From JBEVJK01 sp040510195 (GTDB lineage Bacteria; Pseudomonadota; Alphaproteobacteria; Rhizobiales; Rhizobiaceae): a DNA stretch of 47,830 bases. The notes under the pieces were generated by a model that worked only from the letters and a program-made list of their open reading frames with translations, made no database searches and was not told the DNA's origin. Position 1 is the stretch's first letter, and each line of letters opens with the position of its first letter. A program made the position numbers and the translations under genes. The stretch lies in the NCBI GenBank assembly GCA_040510195.1, contig JBEVJK010000051.1:1-47830 (forward strand), in the 5' to 3' direction. Below, piece after piece: positions 16,930 to 25,320 of this stretch.

Positions 16930-17238
16930 ATGGCAGACGAATGCAGGCATGCCGCCGATGTGCGCGAGGTGACGCCAAGTGCGCTCGGTTGCGAGGAGTG
17001 CCTGAAAAGCGGATCCCGCTGGGTGCATCTGCGGCTGTGCCGCACCTGCGGCCATGTCGGCTGCTGCGACGATTCCCCCAACCGTCACGCGACGCTGCAC
17101 TTCCAGGCGACCCGGCATCCGATCATCGAAGGCTACGACCCGCCCGAAGGCTGGGGCTGGTGCTACATCGACGAGGTGTTCCTGGACCTTGGGGATCGAC
17201 AAACGCCTCAGCGCGGACCCATCCCTCGGTACGTTTGA
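16930..17238 (+). CDS. UBP-type zinc finger domain protein
   Basis: A 102-aa protein with the ligand pattern of ZnF-UBP domains: Cys5, His7, Cys21 and Cys24 (CEEC), Cys37 and Cys40 (CRTCGHVGCC), Cys45, His53, His57 and His63 (RHPIIEGYDP). In eukaryotes this fold binds the C-terminal tail of ubiquitin. In bacteria small stand-alone versions are frequent in rhizobia and actinobacteria, with no established function. GGGAGG lies about 8 nt upstream, and the start is 15 nt after the FAD-oxidoreductase gene, so the two form an operon. The product may partner the flavoprotein as an adaptor or redox/zinc module (inference). Confidence 0.85.
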   Translation: MADECRHAADVREVTPSALGCEECLKSGSRWVHLRLCRTCGHVGCCDDSPNRHATLHFQATRHPIIEGYDPPEGWGWCYIDEVFLDLGDRQTPQRGPIPRYV

Positions 17239-17242
17239 CGGC

Positions 17243-18022
17243 CTATGCCTGCTCGTCCGACCGTGCGGTGGTCGCCGTGAAAGCGATGGTCGTCGTCCAA
17301 TAGGCAGGGTTTCGGTACAGCGCGAAGAACTCGTCGAGCGTGGCCTCGGACACGCCGCCCTCGCTTCGCAGCCGCTCGGAGACTTCGCGGATGCCGCAAT
17401 CCCACCATGCGGCAAACTCCGAGCCGCCATTGTAGAGAATCGCGTGGCCCTCGGAGCTGATGTCCGACAGTCCCTCAGCCTGGAGCCAGGCGGGGACCTT
17501 CCGCCCCACATAGTAGTCGATCTGGTGGCTCGCCGCCCAGCCAACGAATTTTTCCCAGAATTGCCTCTGTGACGGCGGCTCGACCGTCCAGGTCGGATAG
17601 AAGTCGGGTTCCTGGACGAACAGCCATCCGCCCGGCTTCAGCCAGCGCGCCAGCCTGGTGACGACGGCACGGCGCTCGGGAAGGTGATGCAGCAGGGCGC
17701 GGATGGCGACGAGGTCGAAGGACGCTCCCGGCGGTTCGTCGTGAACGACGTCGAACTTGCGGACCTCCAGGTTGCCACCGGCGATCCCTTGCATGAGGTC
17801 GGGGCGAAGATCGGTTGCGATGACCTGACCCCGAGGGCCGACGCGCTCCGCCAGCCATTGGGACAGCGAGCCGTTGCCGGCTCCGACTTCCAGGCAGTGC
17901 CAGCCGGCCGTCAGGCCCGTCCGCAACAAGTGAAAGCGGCTCGACGGGTCGAGCAGGTCCGACATCAGGCGAAGCCGCTCCGCTTCGCCTTTCAGATCGT
18001 GCTGCCAGACATACTCGGCCAT
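17243..18022 (-). CDS. Class I SAM-dependent methyltransferase
   Basis: A 259-aa Rossmann-fold methyltransferase. Motif I is CLEVGAGNGSLSQWLAE, motif II has VIATDLRPDLM, and the post-motif region has FDLVAIRALLHHLPER followed by LARWLKPGGWLFVQEPDF. The ATG at 18020-18022 follows GAGG with 5-nt spacing; upstream codons to 18271 run through the cupin gene region and are rejected. The small-molecule methyl acceptor is unknown. The stop lies 4 nt from that of the convergent UBP gene. The cupin gene is just upstream on the same strand and may be co-transcribed. Confidence 0.87.
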   Translation of the reverse strand: MAEYVWQHDLKGEAERLRLMSDLLDPSSRFHLLRTGLTAGWHCLEVGAGNGSLSQWLAERVGPRGQVIATDLRPDLMQGIAGGNLEVRKFDVVHDEPPGASFDLVAIRALLHHLPERRAVVTRLARWLKPGGWLFVQEPDFYPTWTVEPPSQRQFWEKFVGWAASHQIDYYVGRKVPAWLQAEGLSDISSEGHAILYNGGSEFAAWWDCGIREVSERLRSEGGVSEATLDEFFALYRNPAYWTTTIAFTATTARSDEQA

Positions 18023-18087
18023 CGAAACCTCGCCGCACCGCCATCCTAGCACTTTTGGGCCCTTTTCCAGGAGCCCTTGCAGTCCTT

Positions 18088-18504
18088 TCAGGGTTTGATC
18101 GGGCGAGCCGGGTTGTCGCGAAACCAGTCGACGATCATCGGCATGTTCTCCTCGAAGGGTGCGCCGACGAAGATGTTCAACAGGCCCATACGGGAACGAC
18201 CTTCGTTGCGAAAGTCGTGCATGACGCCTCGGGGGATGACGCAGACGCTGCCTTTCGGGAGTTGACGCCAATCTGTGCCAAACATGACCGAAGCAACACC
18301 TTCCATGACGTAGAATATTTCCTCGTTGTGGTCGTGCTTATGGGCGCCGGGACCTTCGTACATCGGCTCCAGCCACCACTCCGAGACCGAGAATCGGCCG
18401 GCCGTTTCGGCACCGTCAGCTTTGAAGACGGCTTGCAACGGTCCCATGTCGTAGCGTCGGCCCTCAGTGGGGCCAAGGATCACGGGGTTCAACGTTTTGC
18501 TCAT
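18088..18504 (-). CDS. Cupin domain protein
   Basis: A 138-aa single-domain cupin. Motif 1 includes GAHKHDHNEEIFYVMEG (three histidines and a Glu as metal ligands) and motif 2 includes IPRGVMHDFRNEG. The ATG at 18502-18504 has GGAGG 8 nt upstream, while the ATG two codons earlier would sit too close to it. Small cupins of this form include metal-dependent isomerases, dioxygenases and sugar-binding proteins; the activity is not predictable. A methyltransferase gene follows 65 nt downstream on the same strand. Confidence 0.85.
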   Translation of the reverse strand: MSKTLNPVILGPTEGRRYDMGPLQAVFKADGAETAGRFSVSEWWLEPMYEGPGAHKHDHNEEIFYVMEGVASVMFGTDWRQLPKGSVCVIPRGVMHDFRNEGRSRMGLLNIFVGAPFEENMPMIVDWFRDNPARPIKP

Positions 18505-18684
18505 TGTCATCTCCTCCGCCTTGCAATGCGGCGAACCTCTCGATACGACCTAGACAGAGTAAAAAATTAAACATATTTGTGCAGTTTTTCACGATCAAGT
18601 TCGTCAAATTGGGGACATTCCGGACAACGCGCAGCCAAGGTCACTTGGCCCTGAGGACTTTGCTGAGTCTGTCCAGTTTGTTTT

Positions 18685-19992
18685 GTGTTGGTGGTTAGAT
18701 CCGTTCGTTCGCATCCCTTGCGCCGCCTCGTGCGCCCGCTTTTGGTCACTTCAATCGGTAGCGCCGTTGCCGTCGCGGCGGTTTGGTCGGCGGCAGGCGT
18801 CCTGGCCATGGCCGGCTCGGTCGCTTCCGGTCCCTCTTACGCCTTTCCCAAGCCGCAGGTCACCGCGGTCGAGAGGATGCAACCGAATTTGCCGAAACGC
18901 GAAGGCAAGGGGTCGAGGCTGGCTCTGGCCGTCCCTGCCGTCCCTGAAGCCAGCGCGTCCGCGGGTCCCGGTGTTCCGCCCAACGACACCGCGGCTCGCT
19001 TCGAGGCCGCGCTGAAGAAGGCGGAGCTGACGCCGGAGAAGCTTGCCGCCGCGTTCGGTCGGCCCCACCCGGCCAAGACGCATCGGCCGACCGGCAAGAC
19101 GTCGTCGCCGGTGCCCGAGCGGTTCGCGTCGACGCCCGCCTCTCCCGCCGACCAGGCCCCGGTGGTGCTCGCTTATGCGCCGGTGCCACAGGCATCCGGG
19201 GCCGCGTGGTCGGCCTTGCTGGTGCCTTCGCCGGGGGACGACCTTGCCGGCCTGCCCGATCCTGACGGAATGCTGGACGGCGAGAACGTCGAGGATCCCG
19301 ACTACGAGGAGGCGATGCCGGAGGTCCCGGTGCCGCAGTCGCGTCCCCGCGACGCCGATCCGCGCGCCTCCGACAGGGCGAAGCCCGGCGAGGCGGCACC
19401 GGGAAAGCCTGGCGAAACTGCCGACGACGCGGCGCAGAAGGAGCCCGACAAGCGCGACAGCGCCAAGCGGCAGAAGCTTTCCTATGCGAGGCCCGTCGAG
19501 CCGACGGAGCGGAAATCGGGCGGCATCGGGCAAGCCCTGCGCAGCCTGCTGAACGGCGGTCCCAGGGCAGGCGACGGCGTCGCTGTCTACGATATCAGCG
19601 CCGCCCGGGTCTACATGCCGGACGGCAGCGTGCTGGAGGCCCATTCGGGCATCGGCAAGATGGCCGACAATCCGCGCTACGTGCATGTCAAGATGAACGG
19701 GCCGACCCCGCCGCACACCTACGACCTCAGGATGCGCGAAAAGCGGTTCCATGGCGTCGAGGCGATCCGCATGCTGCCCGTCGACGGGAAGAACAAGCAC
19801 GGCCGCAACGGCTTCCTGACCCACAGCTACCTGCTGCGCGGCGGGCGTGCGGAATCGCATGGCTGCGTCGCCTTCAAGGACTATGAGCGCTTCCTGCGCG
19901 CCTTCAAGCAGGGCAAGGTCAAGCGGCTCGTCGTGGTGCCGAGCGGCGGTCGGGCGACCATGAACGTCGCCTCCAACGGCAAGAGCACCTGA
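18685..19992 (+). CDS. Membrane-anchored DUF2778/Tlde1-like L,D-transpeptidase
   Basis: A 435-aa protein from a GTG start (18685; GTG 18691 also possible). A basic N-terminus and one hydrophobic helix (about 18-45) form a signal anchor. A long Ala/Pro/charged low-complexity linker (about 50-290) follows. The C-terminal domain (about 295-425) begins VAVYDISAARVYMPDG and contains HSGIGKM, GRNGFLTHSYLLRG and ESHGCVAFKDY. The His and SHGC Cys are the catalytic residues of the Tlde1 (DUF2778) transpeptidase fold, first known from a type VI secretion effector that edits tetrapeptide stems. Rhizobia carry several such anchored copies without a T6SS nearby, as here, so a housekeeping periplasmic murein role is more likely than toxicity. 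A 6-bp stem hairpin follows the stop. Confidence 0.83.
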   Translation: MLVVRSVRSHPLRRLVRPLLVTSIGSAVAVAAVWSAAGVLAMAGSVASGPSYAFPKPQVTAVERMQPNLPKREGKGSRLALAVPAVPEASASAGPGVPPNDTAARFEAALKKAELTPEKLAAAFGRPHPAKTHRPTGKTSSPVPERFASTPASPADQAPVVLAYAPVPQASGAAWSALLVPSPGDDLAGLPDPDGMLDGENVEDPDYEEAMPEVPVPQSRPRDADPRASDRAKPGEAAPGKPGETADDAAQKEPDKRDSAKRQKLSYARPVEPTERKSGGIGQALRSLLNGGPRAGDGVAVYDISAARVYMPDGSVLEAHSGIGKMADNPRYVHVKMNGPTPPHTYDLRMREKRFHGVEAIRMLPVDGKNKHGRNGFLTHSYLLRGGRAESHGCVAFKDYERFLRAFKQGKVKRLVVVPSGGRATMNVASNGKST

Positions 19993-19993
19993 A

Positions 19994-20009
19994 GCGGGCA
20001 GGTGCCCGC
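19994..20009 (+). terminator. Hairpin directly after the Tlde1-like gene
   Basis: GCGGGC (19994-19999) pairs perfectly with GCCCGC (20004-20009) around an AGGT tetraloop, starting 2 nt after the stop codon. No T tract follows, so termination strength is uncertain. Confidence 0.45.
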
Positions 20010-20074
20010 CCGGTTCTGGTGCGCCAGCGGGAATTGCACTACAGTCCGGGTCCTGCCAGGACGAGCTTTCCGCG

Positions 20075-20878
20075 ATGCATCCCAAGACCTCCGTCGAGGC
20101 CATCACCAGAATCTGCTCCGCCAGGGCGGACGGCGTCGAGGTGCGCGGCAAGGATCTGTGCGGCGATCTCATGGGTCGCCTCAGCTTCACCGCCTATTTC
20201 CATCTGCTCTTGACCGGCCGCGAGCCGACCGAGGACCAGCGGTTCTTCCTCGATCTTCTGCTGGTCGCCATCGCCGAGCACGGCATGATGCCGACCGTCC
20301 AGGCGGCGCGGATGACGCTCGCGGCCGATCCAGATTCGCTGCACGGTGCGCTGGCGGCAGGTCTCCTCGGCTGCGGCCCGGTGCTCGTCGGAACGGCCGA
20401 CGCCTGCGGCCGGCTGCTGCTGGCGGCAGAGGGCAGGGTTGCCTCCGGGGAGAGCCCGGAGGCCGCGGCGCTTACCCTGGTGCAAGGCATTCGCGACCAG
20501 GGCGGCAAGGTTCCGGGCTTCGGCCACCCGGTCCACCGTCCGACGGACCCCCGCGCCGAGCGCATCCTCGGGCTCGCCGACGCGCGGCAGGTCAGCGGGC
20601 GAAGCGTCGCCATGGCGAGGCAGCTTCGCGATGCGGTCGCCAAGGTCTGGGGAAAGCCGCTGGTGATGAACGTCTCGATGCCGATCGCGGCGGTGCTGCT
20701 CGACCTCGACTTTCCGCCTCCGATGATCAAGGCGGTCCCGCTCTTGGCTCGTGCGGGCGGGATACTCGCCCACCTCTGGGAAGAACAGCAGAACCCGGTC
20801 GGGTTCCTGATGGCCGCCCGCGCCGAGGCGGCCGTCGCCTATCGGAACGATGGCGAAGCGGCCGCCGACCATGCTTGA
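20075..20878 (+). CDS. Citryl-CoA lyase / citrate-synthase-like protein
   Basis: A 267-aa citrate-synthase superfamily protein, much shorter than true citrate synthase (about 430 aa). It keeps the small-domain active-site segment GGKVPGFGHPVHRPTDPRAER (His and Arg positions) and the closing MAARAEAAVAYR. Short forms of this type are citryl-CoA lyases or related (methyl)citryl/malyl-type lyases that cleave an acyl-CoA to acetyl-CoA plus an oxo acid. It is the first gene of an operon with a PaaK-like CoA ligase (29-nt overlap), a VOC protein and a GST. Ligase then lyase makes chemical sense: activation of a hydroxy-acid followed by retro-Claisen cleavage. The natural substrate is unknown. Confidence 0.82.
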   Translation: MHPKTSVEAITRICSARADGVEVRGKDLCGDLMGRLSFTAYFHLLLTGREPTEDQRFFLDLLLVAIAEHGMMPTVQAARMTLAADPDSLHGALAAGLLGCGPVLVGTADACGRLLLAAEGRVASGESPEAAALTLVQGIRDQGGKVPGFGHPVHRPTDPRAERILGLADARQVSGRSVAMARQLRDAVAKVWGKPLVMNVSMPIAAVLLDLDFPPPMIKAVPLLARAGGILAHLWEEQQNPVGFLMAARAEAAVAYRNDGEAAADHA

Positions 20879-22172
20879 GCCGGAGGTCGAAACGGCGCCG
20901 TGGGAGGCGCAGCTCACGCGCGACGACGCGCTCTATCGCAAGCAGGTCGCGTATCTCATGGCGCATTCGCGCTTTTATCGAGACAAGCTCGGCCAGGCCG
21001 GATTCGCGTCGCCGGAGGCGGTCGGCGGGCTGGATTCGATCGCCACCCTTCCGTTCACCGAGAAGGCCGAGATCCGGGCGAGCTGCAGCGAGGCGGACCC
21101 GATGGGAACGCATGTCGCGGTTCCCCGCGACCGGATCGTGCGCATCTTTTCGACGAGCGGGACCACCGGCACTCCGAGCTACATTCCGCTGACGGCGGCC
21201 GACCTCGACAATTGGGTGACGGCGTCGTCGCGCAGCTACTCTGCTTCCGGGATCGGCTCCGGCGAGGCGATCGTCTCGACCTACAATGCGGGTCCGTTCG
21301 TCGCCGGCGCCGCGCTCGGTGCGTTCGACCGGCTGGGGATGTGTCACATCCCGGTCGGCACGGGCAACACGGAGAGGCTTGTCGCCGCCATCCGCCTGTT
21401 GAGACCCACAGCGGCCGTGATGACACCTTCATACGCTGCCTATCTGGCGGAATGGTCGAGCGAGCGCGAATTCGACCTGCGCGGGTCGAGCGTCCGCCGT
21501 CTGCTCGTGGCCGGCGAGCCGGGCGGCGGCGAGCCCTCGTTTCGCGCGCGCCTCGAGGCGGCATGGGGGGCCAAGGTCACCGAGGCGATGGGCATCGGCG
21601 ATATCGGCGTGTCGCTATGGGGCGAGTGCGAGGAGCAGTGCGGCATGCATCTCGGCGCGCGCGGCTTCGTGCATGCCGAGCTCGTCGATCCGGAGAGCGG
21701 CGCTCCGATCGCCATCGAGGACGGCGCCAAGGGCGAGCTGGTGCTGACCCATCTCCGGCACGAGGCGGCGCCGCTCTTGAGGTTTCGCACGCGCGACCAC
21801 GTGGAGCTTTGGTCCTCGCCATGCCGGTGCGGGCGCACCGCGCCGCGGATGCGCTGCATCGGGCGCACGGACGACATGCTCATCGTGCGAGGGGTGAACG
21901 TGTTTCCTTCGGCAGTTAGAGAAGTCGTGAGCGAGTTTGCTCCTCATGTGAGCGGTTTTTTGGTCATAAGACCGGAATTGGCAGGGATCAGACAGGAGCC
22001 GCCGCTGCCCGTCACCGTCGAGCTTTCGAGGGACCATCCGGCGGATCCGCAGCTTGCCGACCGCATCCGGGAGCGCCTGCGCGAGGCGCTCTTGTTTGCC
22101 GCCCGGATCGAGCTGGTGGCATGGGGAACCCTGCAGCGCAGCGAATACAAGTCGAAACTCGTCCATCATTGA
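20850..22172 (+). CDS. Phenylacetate-CoA ligase-like AMP-binding protein
   Basis: A 440-aa ANL-superfamily adenylating enzyme close in form to PaaK. The P-loop is STSGTTGTPSYIPLT; later come EAMGIGDIGVSLWGEC, the hinge/core segment RFRTRDH and IGRTDDMLIVRGVNVFP near the C-terminal domain. It includes a CRCGRTAPRM cysteine pair as in PaaK relatives. It should form an acyl-AMP and then a CoA thioester from a free acid. ATG 20850 overlaps the lyase gene by 29 nt; ATG 20871 (8-nt overlap) is equally possible, as neither has a good ribosome site. The acid substrate is not predictable. Confidence 0.85.
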   Translation: MAKRPPTMLEPEVETAPWEAQLTRDDALYRKQVAYLMAHSRFYRDKLGQAGFASPEAVGGLDSIATLPFTEKAEIRASCSEADPMGTHVAVPRDRIVRIFSTSGTTGTPSYIPLTAADLDNWVTASSRSYSASGIGSGEAIVSTYNAGPFVAGAALGAFDRLGMCHIPVGTGNTERLVAAIRLLRPTAAVMTPSYAAYLAEWSSEREFDLRGSSVRRLLVAGEPGGGEPSFRARLEAAWGAKVTEAMGIGDIGVSLWGECEEQCGMHLGARGFVHAELVDPESGAPIAIEDGAKGELVLTHLRHEAAPLLRFRTRDHVELWSSPCRCGRTAPRMRCIGRTDDMLIVRGVNVFPSAVREVVSEFAPHVSGFLVIRPELAGIRQEPPLPVTVELSRDHPADPQLADRIRERLREALLFAARIELVAWGTLQRSEYKSKLVHH

Positions 22173-22195
22173 CGCGGAGCCAGGGAGGAACGGCG

Positions 22196-22777
22196 ATGCG
22201 CAAGCTTCAATCGCAAGGAGTTCATCACATCACGCTGGTCGGCGCCGACCGCCAGACGTCGATCGATTTCTGGGAGGGCGTGCTCGGCATGCCCTTCGTG
22301 TTCGAGCAGCCCAATCTCGACAAGGCGACCGAGAGCCACCTTTATTTCGATCCGGGCGACGGCCGTCTCATCACGGTCTTCACAGACGAGACGCGCAGAC
22401 CCGACAAGAAGCGCACCTCCACCGATATCGGCTGCGTCCACCATATCGCCTTCGCGGTCTCGCATGCCACCTTCCAGCAGGCGGTGGCGCGCCTTGACGA
22501 GCGGGCGATCAAGCACAGCGGCGTCAAGGACCGCGGCTTCATGGATTCGATCTATTTCGAGGACCCGCTCGGGCTCCTCATCGAGCTCGCCGCCTATCGT
22601 TTCGAGCCGCCGGCTGGCTTCACGCATGCCGACGTGCTGATGGAGGGCCACAGGGTGCGGGTCGAGCGCGGCGACTACAACATCACCGAGGCGCATCTGG
22701 CGGACGCCATCGAGGCGCTCGTCGAACGGAGCCGGGCGTCGCTATCGACCGACCGCGCTCCGAAAAACCCCTATTGA
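22196..22777 (+). CDS. VOC family protein (glyoxalase/extradiol dioxygenase-like)
   Basis: A 193-aa protein with two beta-alpha-beta-beta-beta modules. The first opens GVHHITLVGADRQTSIDFWE (metal His) and the second VHHIAFAVSHATF (second His); a late Glu lies in LGLLIELAAYRF. These are the metal ligands of the vicinal-oxygen-chelate fold, found in glyoxalases, ring-cleaving dioxygenases and epimerases. ATG 22196 is preceded by GGGAGGA with 7-nt spacing. It is the third gene of the lyase/ligase/VOC/GST operon. With a GST beside it, a glutathione-adduct isomerase or lyase role is possible, as is dioxygenase chemistry. Confidence 0.87.
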   Translation: MRKLQSQGVHHITLVGADRQTSIDFWEGVLGMPFVFEQPNLDKATESHLYFDPGDGRLITVFTDETRRPDKKRTSTDIGCVHHIAFAVSHATFQQAVARLDERAIKHSGVKDRGFMDSIYFEDPLGLLIELAAYRFEPPAGFTHADVLMEGHRVRVERGDYNITEAHLADAIEALVERSRASLSTDRAPKNPY

Positions 22778-22801
22778 AAGAGCTGGCAAGGGAGGAATGA
22801 C

Positions 22802-23494
22802 ATGGCCGAAATTGCGATCAATGTGATCAAACCGAGCGTCAACAACATGACCGCCCGGGTTTTCCTGCGCGCCGCGGGCATCGACTTCGACGAGCGCGAC
22901 GTCTACGGGCAGACGCGCACGCCGGAATACCTGGCAATCTGCCCATCGCACCTGACGCCGATGATCGAGTCGAAGGAGTTGCCGAAGGGCGCGCTGTGGG
23001 AGAGCTGCGCGATCATGCAGTATCTCTGCAACAAGCACGGGCTCGAGGCCTTTTATCCAAAGGACCCCGCCAAGCGCGCGATGATCGACAGCGCGATGTT
23101 CTACCTGATCGGCACGCTCTACCCCTATCTGGCCCGTGCCACCTATCCGGCGCTCAACTTCCCGCAATATCCCGGCGAGGTCGGCCACAGCGATGCCGAC
23201 CCGGAAGCCAAGACGAAGGCCCAGCAGGCGGCCGTCGAAGCGATCGCCGAGCCGTTGGAGGTCTTCCACAAGTTCTACCTGGACGGAAAGCCGTTCATCG
23301 GCGGCGACAAGCCGTCCATCGCTGACATCCGGCTGGCCGCGACGCTGGAATTCCTGGCCGTCATCGACTATCCGCTTCCCGCCTGGGCGAAGACCTATAT
23401 GGGCGCGATGGAGACATCGCTCGGCGCTGCCTACAGCGAACCTGCCGCCGACGTGCGCGGCTACATCGCCTATGTGAGATCGCCGAAGGCCTAG
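22802..23494 (+). CDS. Glutathione S-transferase family protein (theta-like)
   Basis: A 230-aa protein. The N-terminal thioredoxin-like domain reads IKPSVNNMTARVFLRAAGIDF, with the Ser-x-Asn segment at the catalytic Ser/Asn place of theta/zeta-like GSTs, and later LTPMIE (cis-Pro) and LWESCAIMQYL (Glu-Ser). The helical domain has FIGGDKPSIADIRLAATLEFL with the SIAD N-cap box. A GGGAGGA ribosome site lies 24 nt after the VOC stop, so this gene ends the operon. Pairing with a VOC protein and CoA enzymes suggests glutathione-dependent handling of an electrophilic intermediate (inference). Confidence 0.87.
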   Translation: MAEIAINVIKPSVNNMTARVFLRAAGIDFDERDVYGQTRTPEYLAICPSHLTPMIESKELPKGALWESCAIMQYLCNKHGLEAFYPKDPAKRAMIDSAMFYLIGTLYPYLARATYPALNFPQYPGEVGHSDADPEAKTKAQQAAVEAIAEPLEVFHKFYLDGKPFIGGDKPSIADIRLAATLEFLAVIDYPLPAWAKTYMGAMETSLGAAYSEPAADVRGYIAYVRSPKA

Positions 23495-23508
23495 GGGCCG
23501 CTCGACCT

Positions 23509-25194
23509 TCAGGCCCCGAAAAGGCCGCGCCCGTAGCGTTGGAGGAGATCGTAGGCCTCGCCGAACGTCTCCGGGCGCGGCGTCGCCGGAAGGCCGAAGC
23601 GGGACGCCAGCATCCCCAGCAGCGACAGCGCAGGCGGCGTTAGCGGGGTGCGCGCCGCGGCGGTCGAAAAGGGACCGCCCGCCTCGGGGTTGGGCGGCAC
23701 GTATTGTGGCGTGGTCTCCGGCCAGTCCCAAGGCTGGCGCGGCTCGGTCAGGTTCAGCGCATTGGTGAGGTCGCGGGCGTGCTGGTCGCGCGCCGTCAAC
23801 GGCTTCAGGCCGTGCTTCCGGCAGAGCGTGGCGATCGCCGCGCCATGGTGCATCTCGTCGTGGATGATGGTGCCAGCCTTCGTCCAGGCGGAAATGGCTA
23901 TGGCGGGAACGCGGACGCCGAGCCGATCGAAGGCGAAGCCCATCTCGGCGTCGACCGGCGTGCCCGGCGGCACCGCGGCGGGCGGCGGCACGTGGTCGTA
24001 GGTTCCGCCATGCTCGTCGAAGGTCACCAGAAGCAGCGTGTTGAGGGCGTTCGAGCCGGCCTTGGAGGCGCTGGTGCGGATCGAGGCGTAGACCTCGTGC
24101 AGCAGCTTCTCACCGGCGCGCACGTCGTCCATCGCGCCCACCACGACCTCGGCGCCGTCTGCTTCCGCGAACTCGAAGGACGGCACCGGCGGATGCATGT
24201 CGTTGTGATCGAAGATCAGCCGCGGCTCGATGAAGGCGTAGGCCGGGAGAGTGCCTGCCGCGGCGTCCTCGTGGAACTTCCGCATGCCGAAGAAGCGCGT
24301 CTTCCAGTAGGGCTTGAGCGCCGGCTCGTTGATGAACCCGGTCAGCGAGACGAGCTGGCTCTCGTCGAAATAGACCGCCCAGGAGAGCCCTGCGTCCTCG
24401 AGACGGTTGAAGATGGTCGGCGCGAGGTTTTTTTCCCACTTCAGGTAACCGTCCGGCCCGCCGTCATTGGTGACGAAGCCGGATGAGGTCGACGCGTTGA
24501 AGAACGACCGGTTGCAGAAGGTCTGCGAGGGGACTCCACAGAACCAAGCATCATAGACGGCGAAGTTGCGCGCCAGCGTGCTCGTCACCGGCATCATCTC
24601 GGGGCTGAACGAGCCCATGATGACCGCATACTCCTCGGGGCGGGGCTGACGACCCTGGGTGGCGACGAAGCTGTTGATGTAGTCGGTCACGAAGCCGTCC
24701 ATGGTCGGTGCCGTTCCCGGCTTCGGGGCGTTGTAGGGCGGCGTCATGTGCTTGACCTCGACCGCGGCATTGCCGGGCGGGTCCACGGAGCCGAAAAGCT
24801 GGGTGTTTACGTGCGGGTACTCCTCGCCGGGATCCGGCGTGGGGCTGCGCATGATGCGGTCGGTGGACCCATGATAGACATGGGCGGGGACGGGTCCGTG
24901 GGGCGACGGGTTGGCATAGGTGCCGTTGGCCACGCCGTCGAAGCTGCGGCCATGGCTCAGCGAGCCCGGCGGGTAGAGGTGGCCGAGCAGATTGTCGAAG
25001 GAGCGGTTTTCGAACATCAGCACCACCAGGTGCTCGAACCCTGGCTGTGCCGGCACCGGCAGGAGTGGCGGCAGCTCGGAAGGCTCGGCGCCCCGAGCGG
25101 CGCCGACCGGCGCTGCCGCCCCGGCGGTCGCCGCCGCCGACATCTTCAGGAAGCTGCGGCGCGAAGGCTTTTCCGGCGTCGGTCTCTTCGGCAT
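23509..25194 (-). CDS. Tat-exported phosphoesterase (phospholipase C / acid phosphatase family)
   Basis: A 561-aa protein with a twin-arginine signal peptide (SRRSFLKMSAAATAGAAA) and an Ala-rich cleavage area. The PF04185 core shows HLVVLMFENRSFDNLLGHL (metal-binding Glu-Asn), the FCGVPSQTFCNRSFFNASTSSG segment, TFDEHGGTYDHVPPP (Asp-Glu-His) and DRLGVRVPAIAISAW. Members are periplasmic or secreted phospholipase C and acid phosphatase enzymes that free phosphate from lipids or esters. The ATG at 25192-25194 has AAAGGA 10 nt upstream and places the Tat signal at the N-terminus; longer open codons to 25782 run into the divergent cyclase gene and are rejected. Phosphate-starvation control is common for the family but no Pho box was recognised here. 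Confidence 0.9.
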   Translation of the reverse strand: MPKRPTPEKPSRRSFLKMSAAATAGAAAPVGAARGAEPSELPPLLPVPAQPGFEHLVVLMFENRSFDNLLGHLYPPGSLSHGRSFDGVANGTYANPSPHGPVPAHVYHGSTDRIMRSPTPDPGEEYPHVNTQLFGSVDPPGNAAVEVKHMTPPYNAPKPGTAPTMDGFVTDYINSFVATQGRQPRPEEYAVIMGSFSPEMMPVTSTLARNFAVYDAWFCGVPSQTFCNRSFFNASTSSGFVTNDGGPDGYLKWEKNLAPTIFNRLEDAGLSWAVYFDESQLVSLTGFINEPALKPYWKTRFFGMRKFHEDAAAGTLPAYAFIEPRLIFDHNDMHPPVPSFEFAEADGAEVVVGAMDDVRAGEKLLHEVYASIRTSASKAGSNALNTLLLVTFDEHGGTYDHVPPPAAVPPGTPVDAEMGFAFDRLGVRVPAIAISAWTKAGTIIHDEMHHGAAIATLCRKHGLKPLTARDQHARDLTNALNLTEPRQPWDWPETTPQYVPPNPEAGGPFSTAAARTPLTPPALSLLGMLASRFGLPATPRPETFGEAYDLLQRYGRGLFGA

Positions 25195-25320
25195 GGCGTT
25201 TCCATCCTTTCCGAGACGGGACACAATTCGCTGTTGCCGGATCGTGCCCGATTTTCGGGCCGAGGCGAAGCCCATGGTGCGCCGGCGGTCTCTTCGGGGG
25301 AATGGCGATGTGATAGAACG

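Noticed and set aside
25246..25260. A GCCCGA/TCGGGC hairpin as a terminator
   Set aside because: It lies between divergent starts, where no transcript needs to end, and has no T run after the stem.
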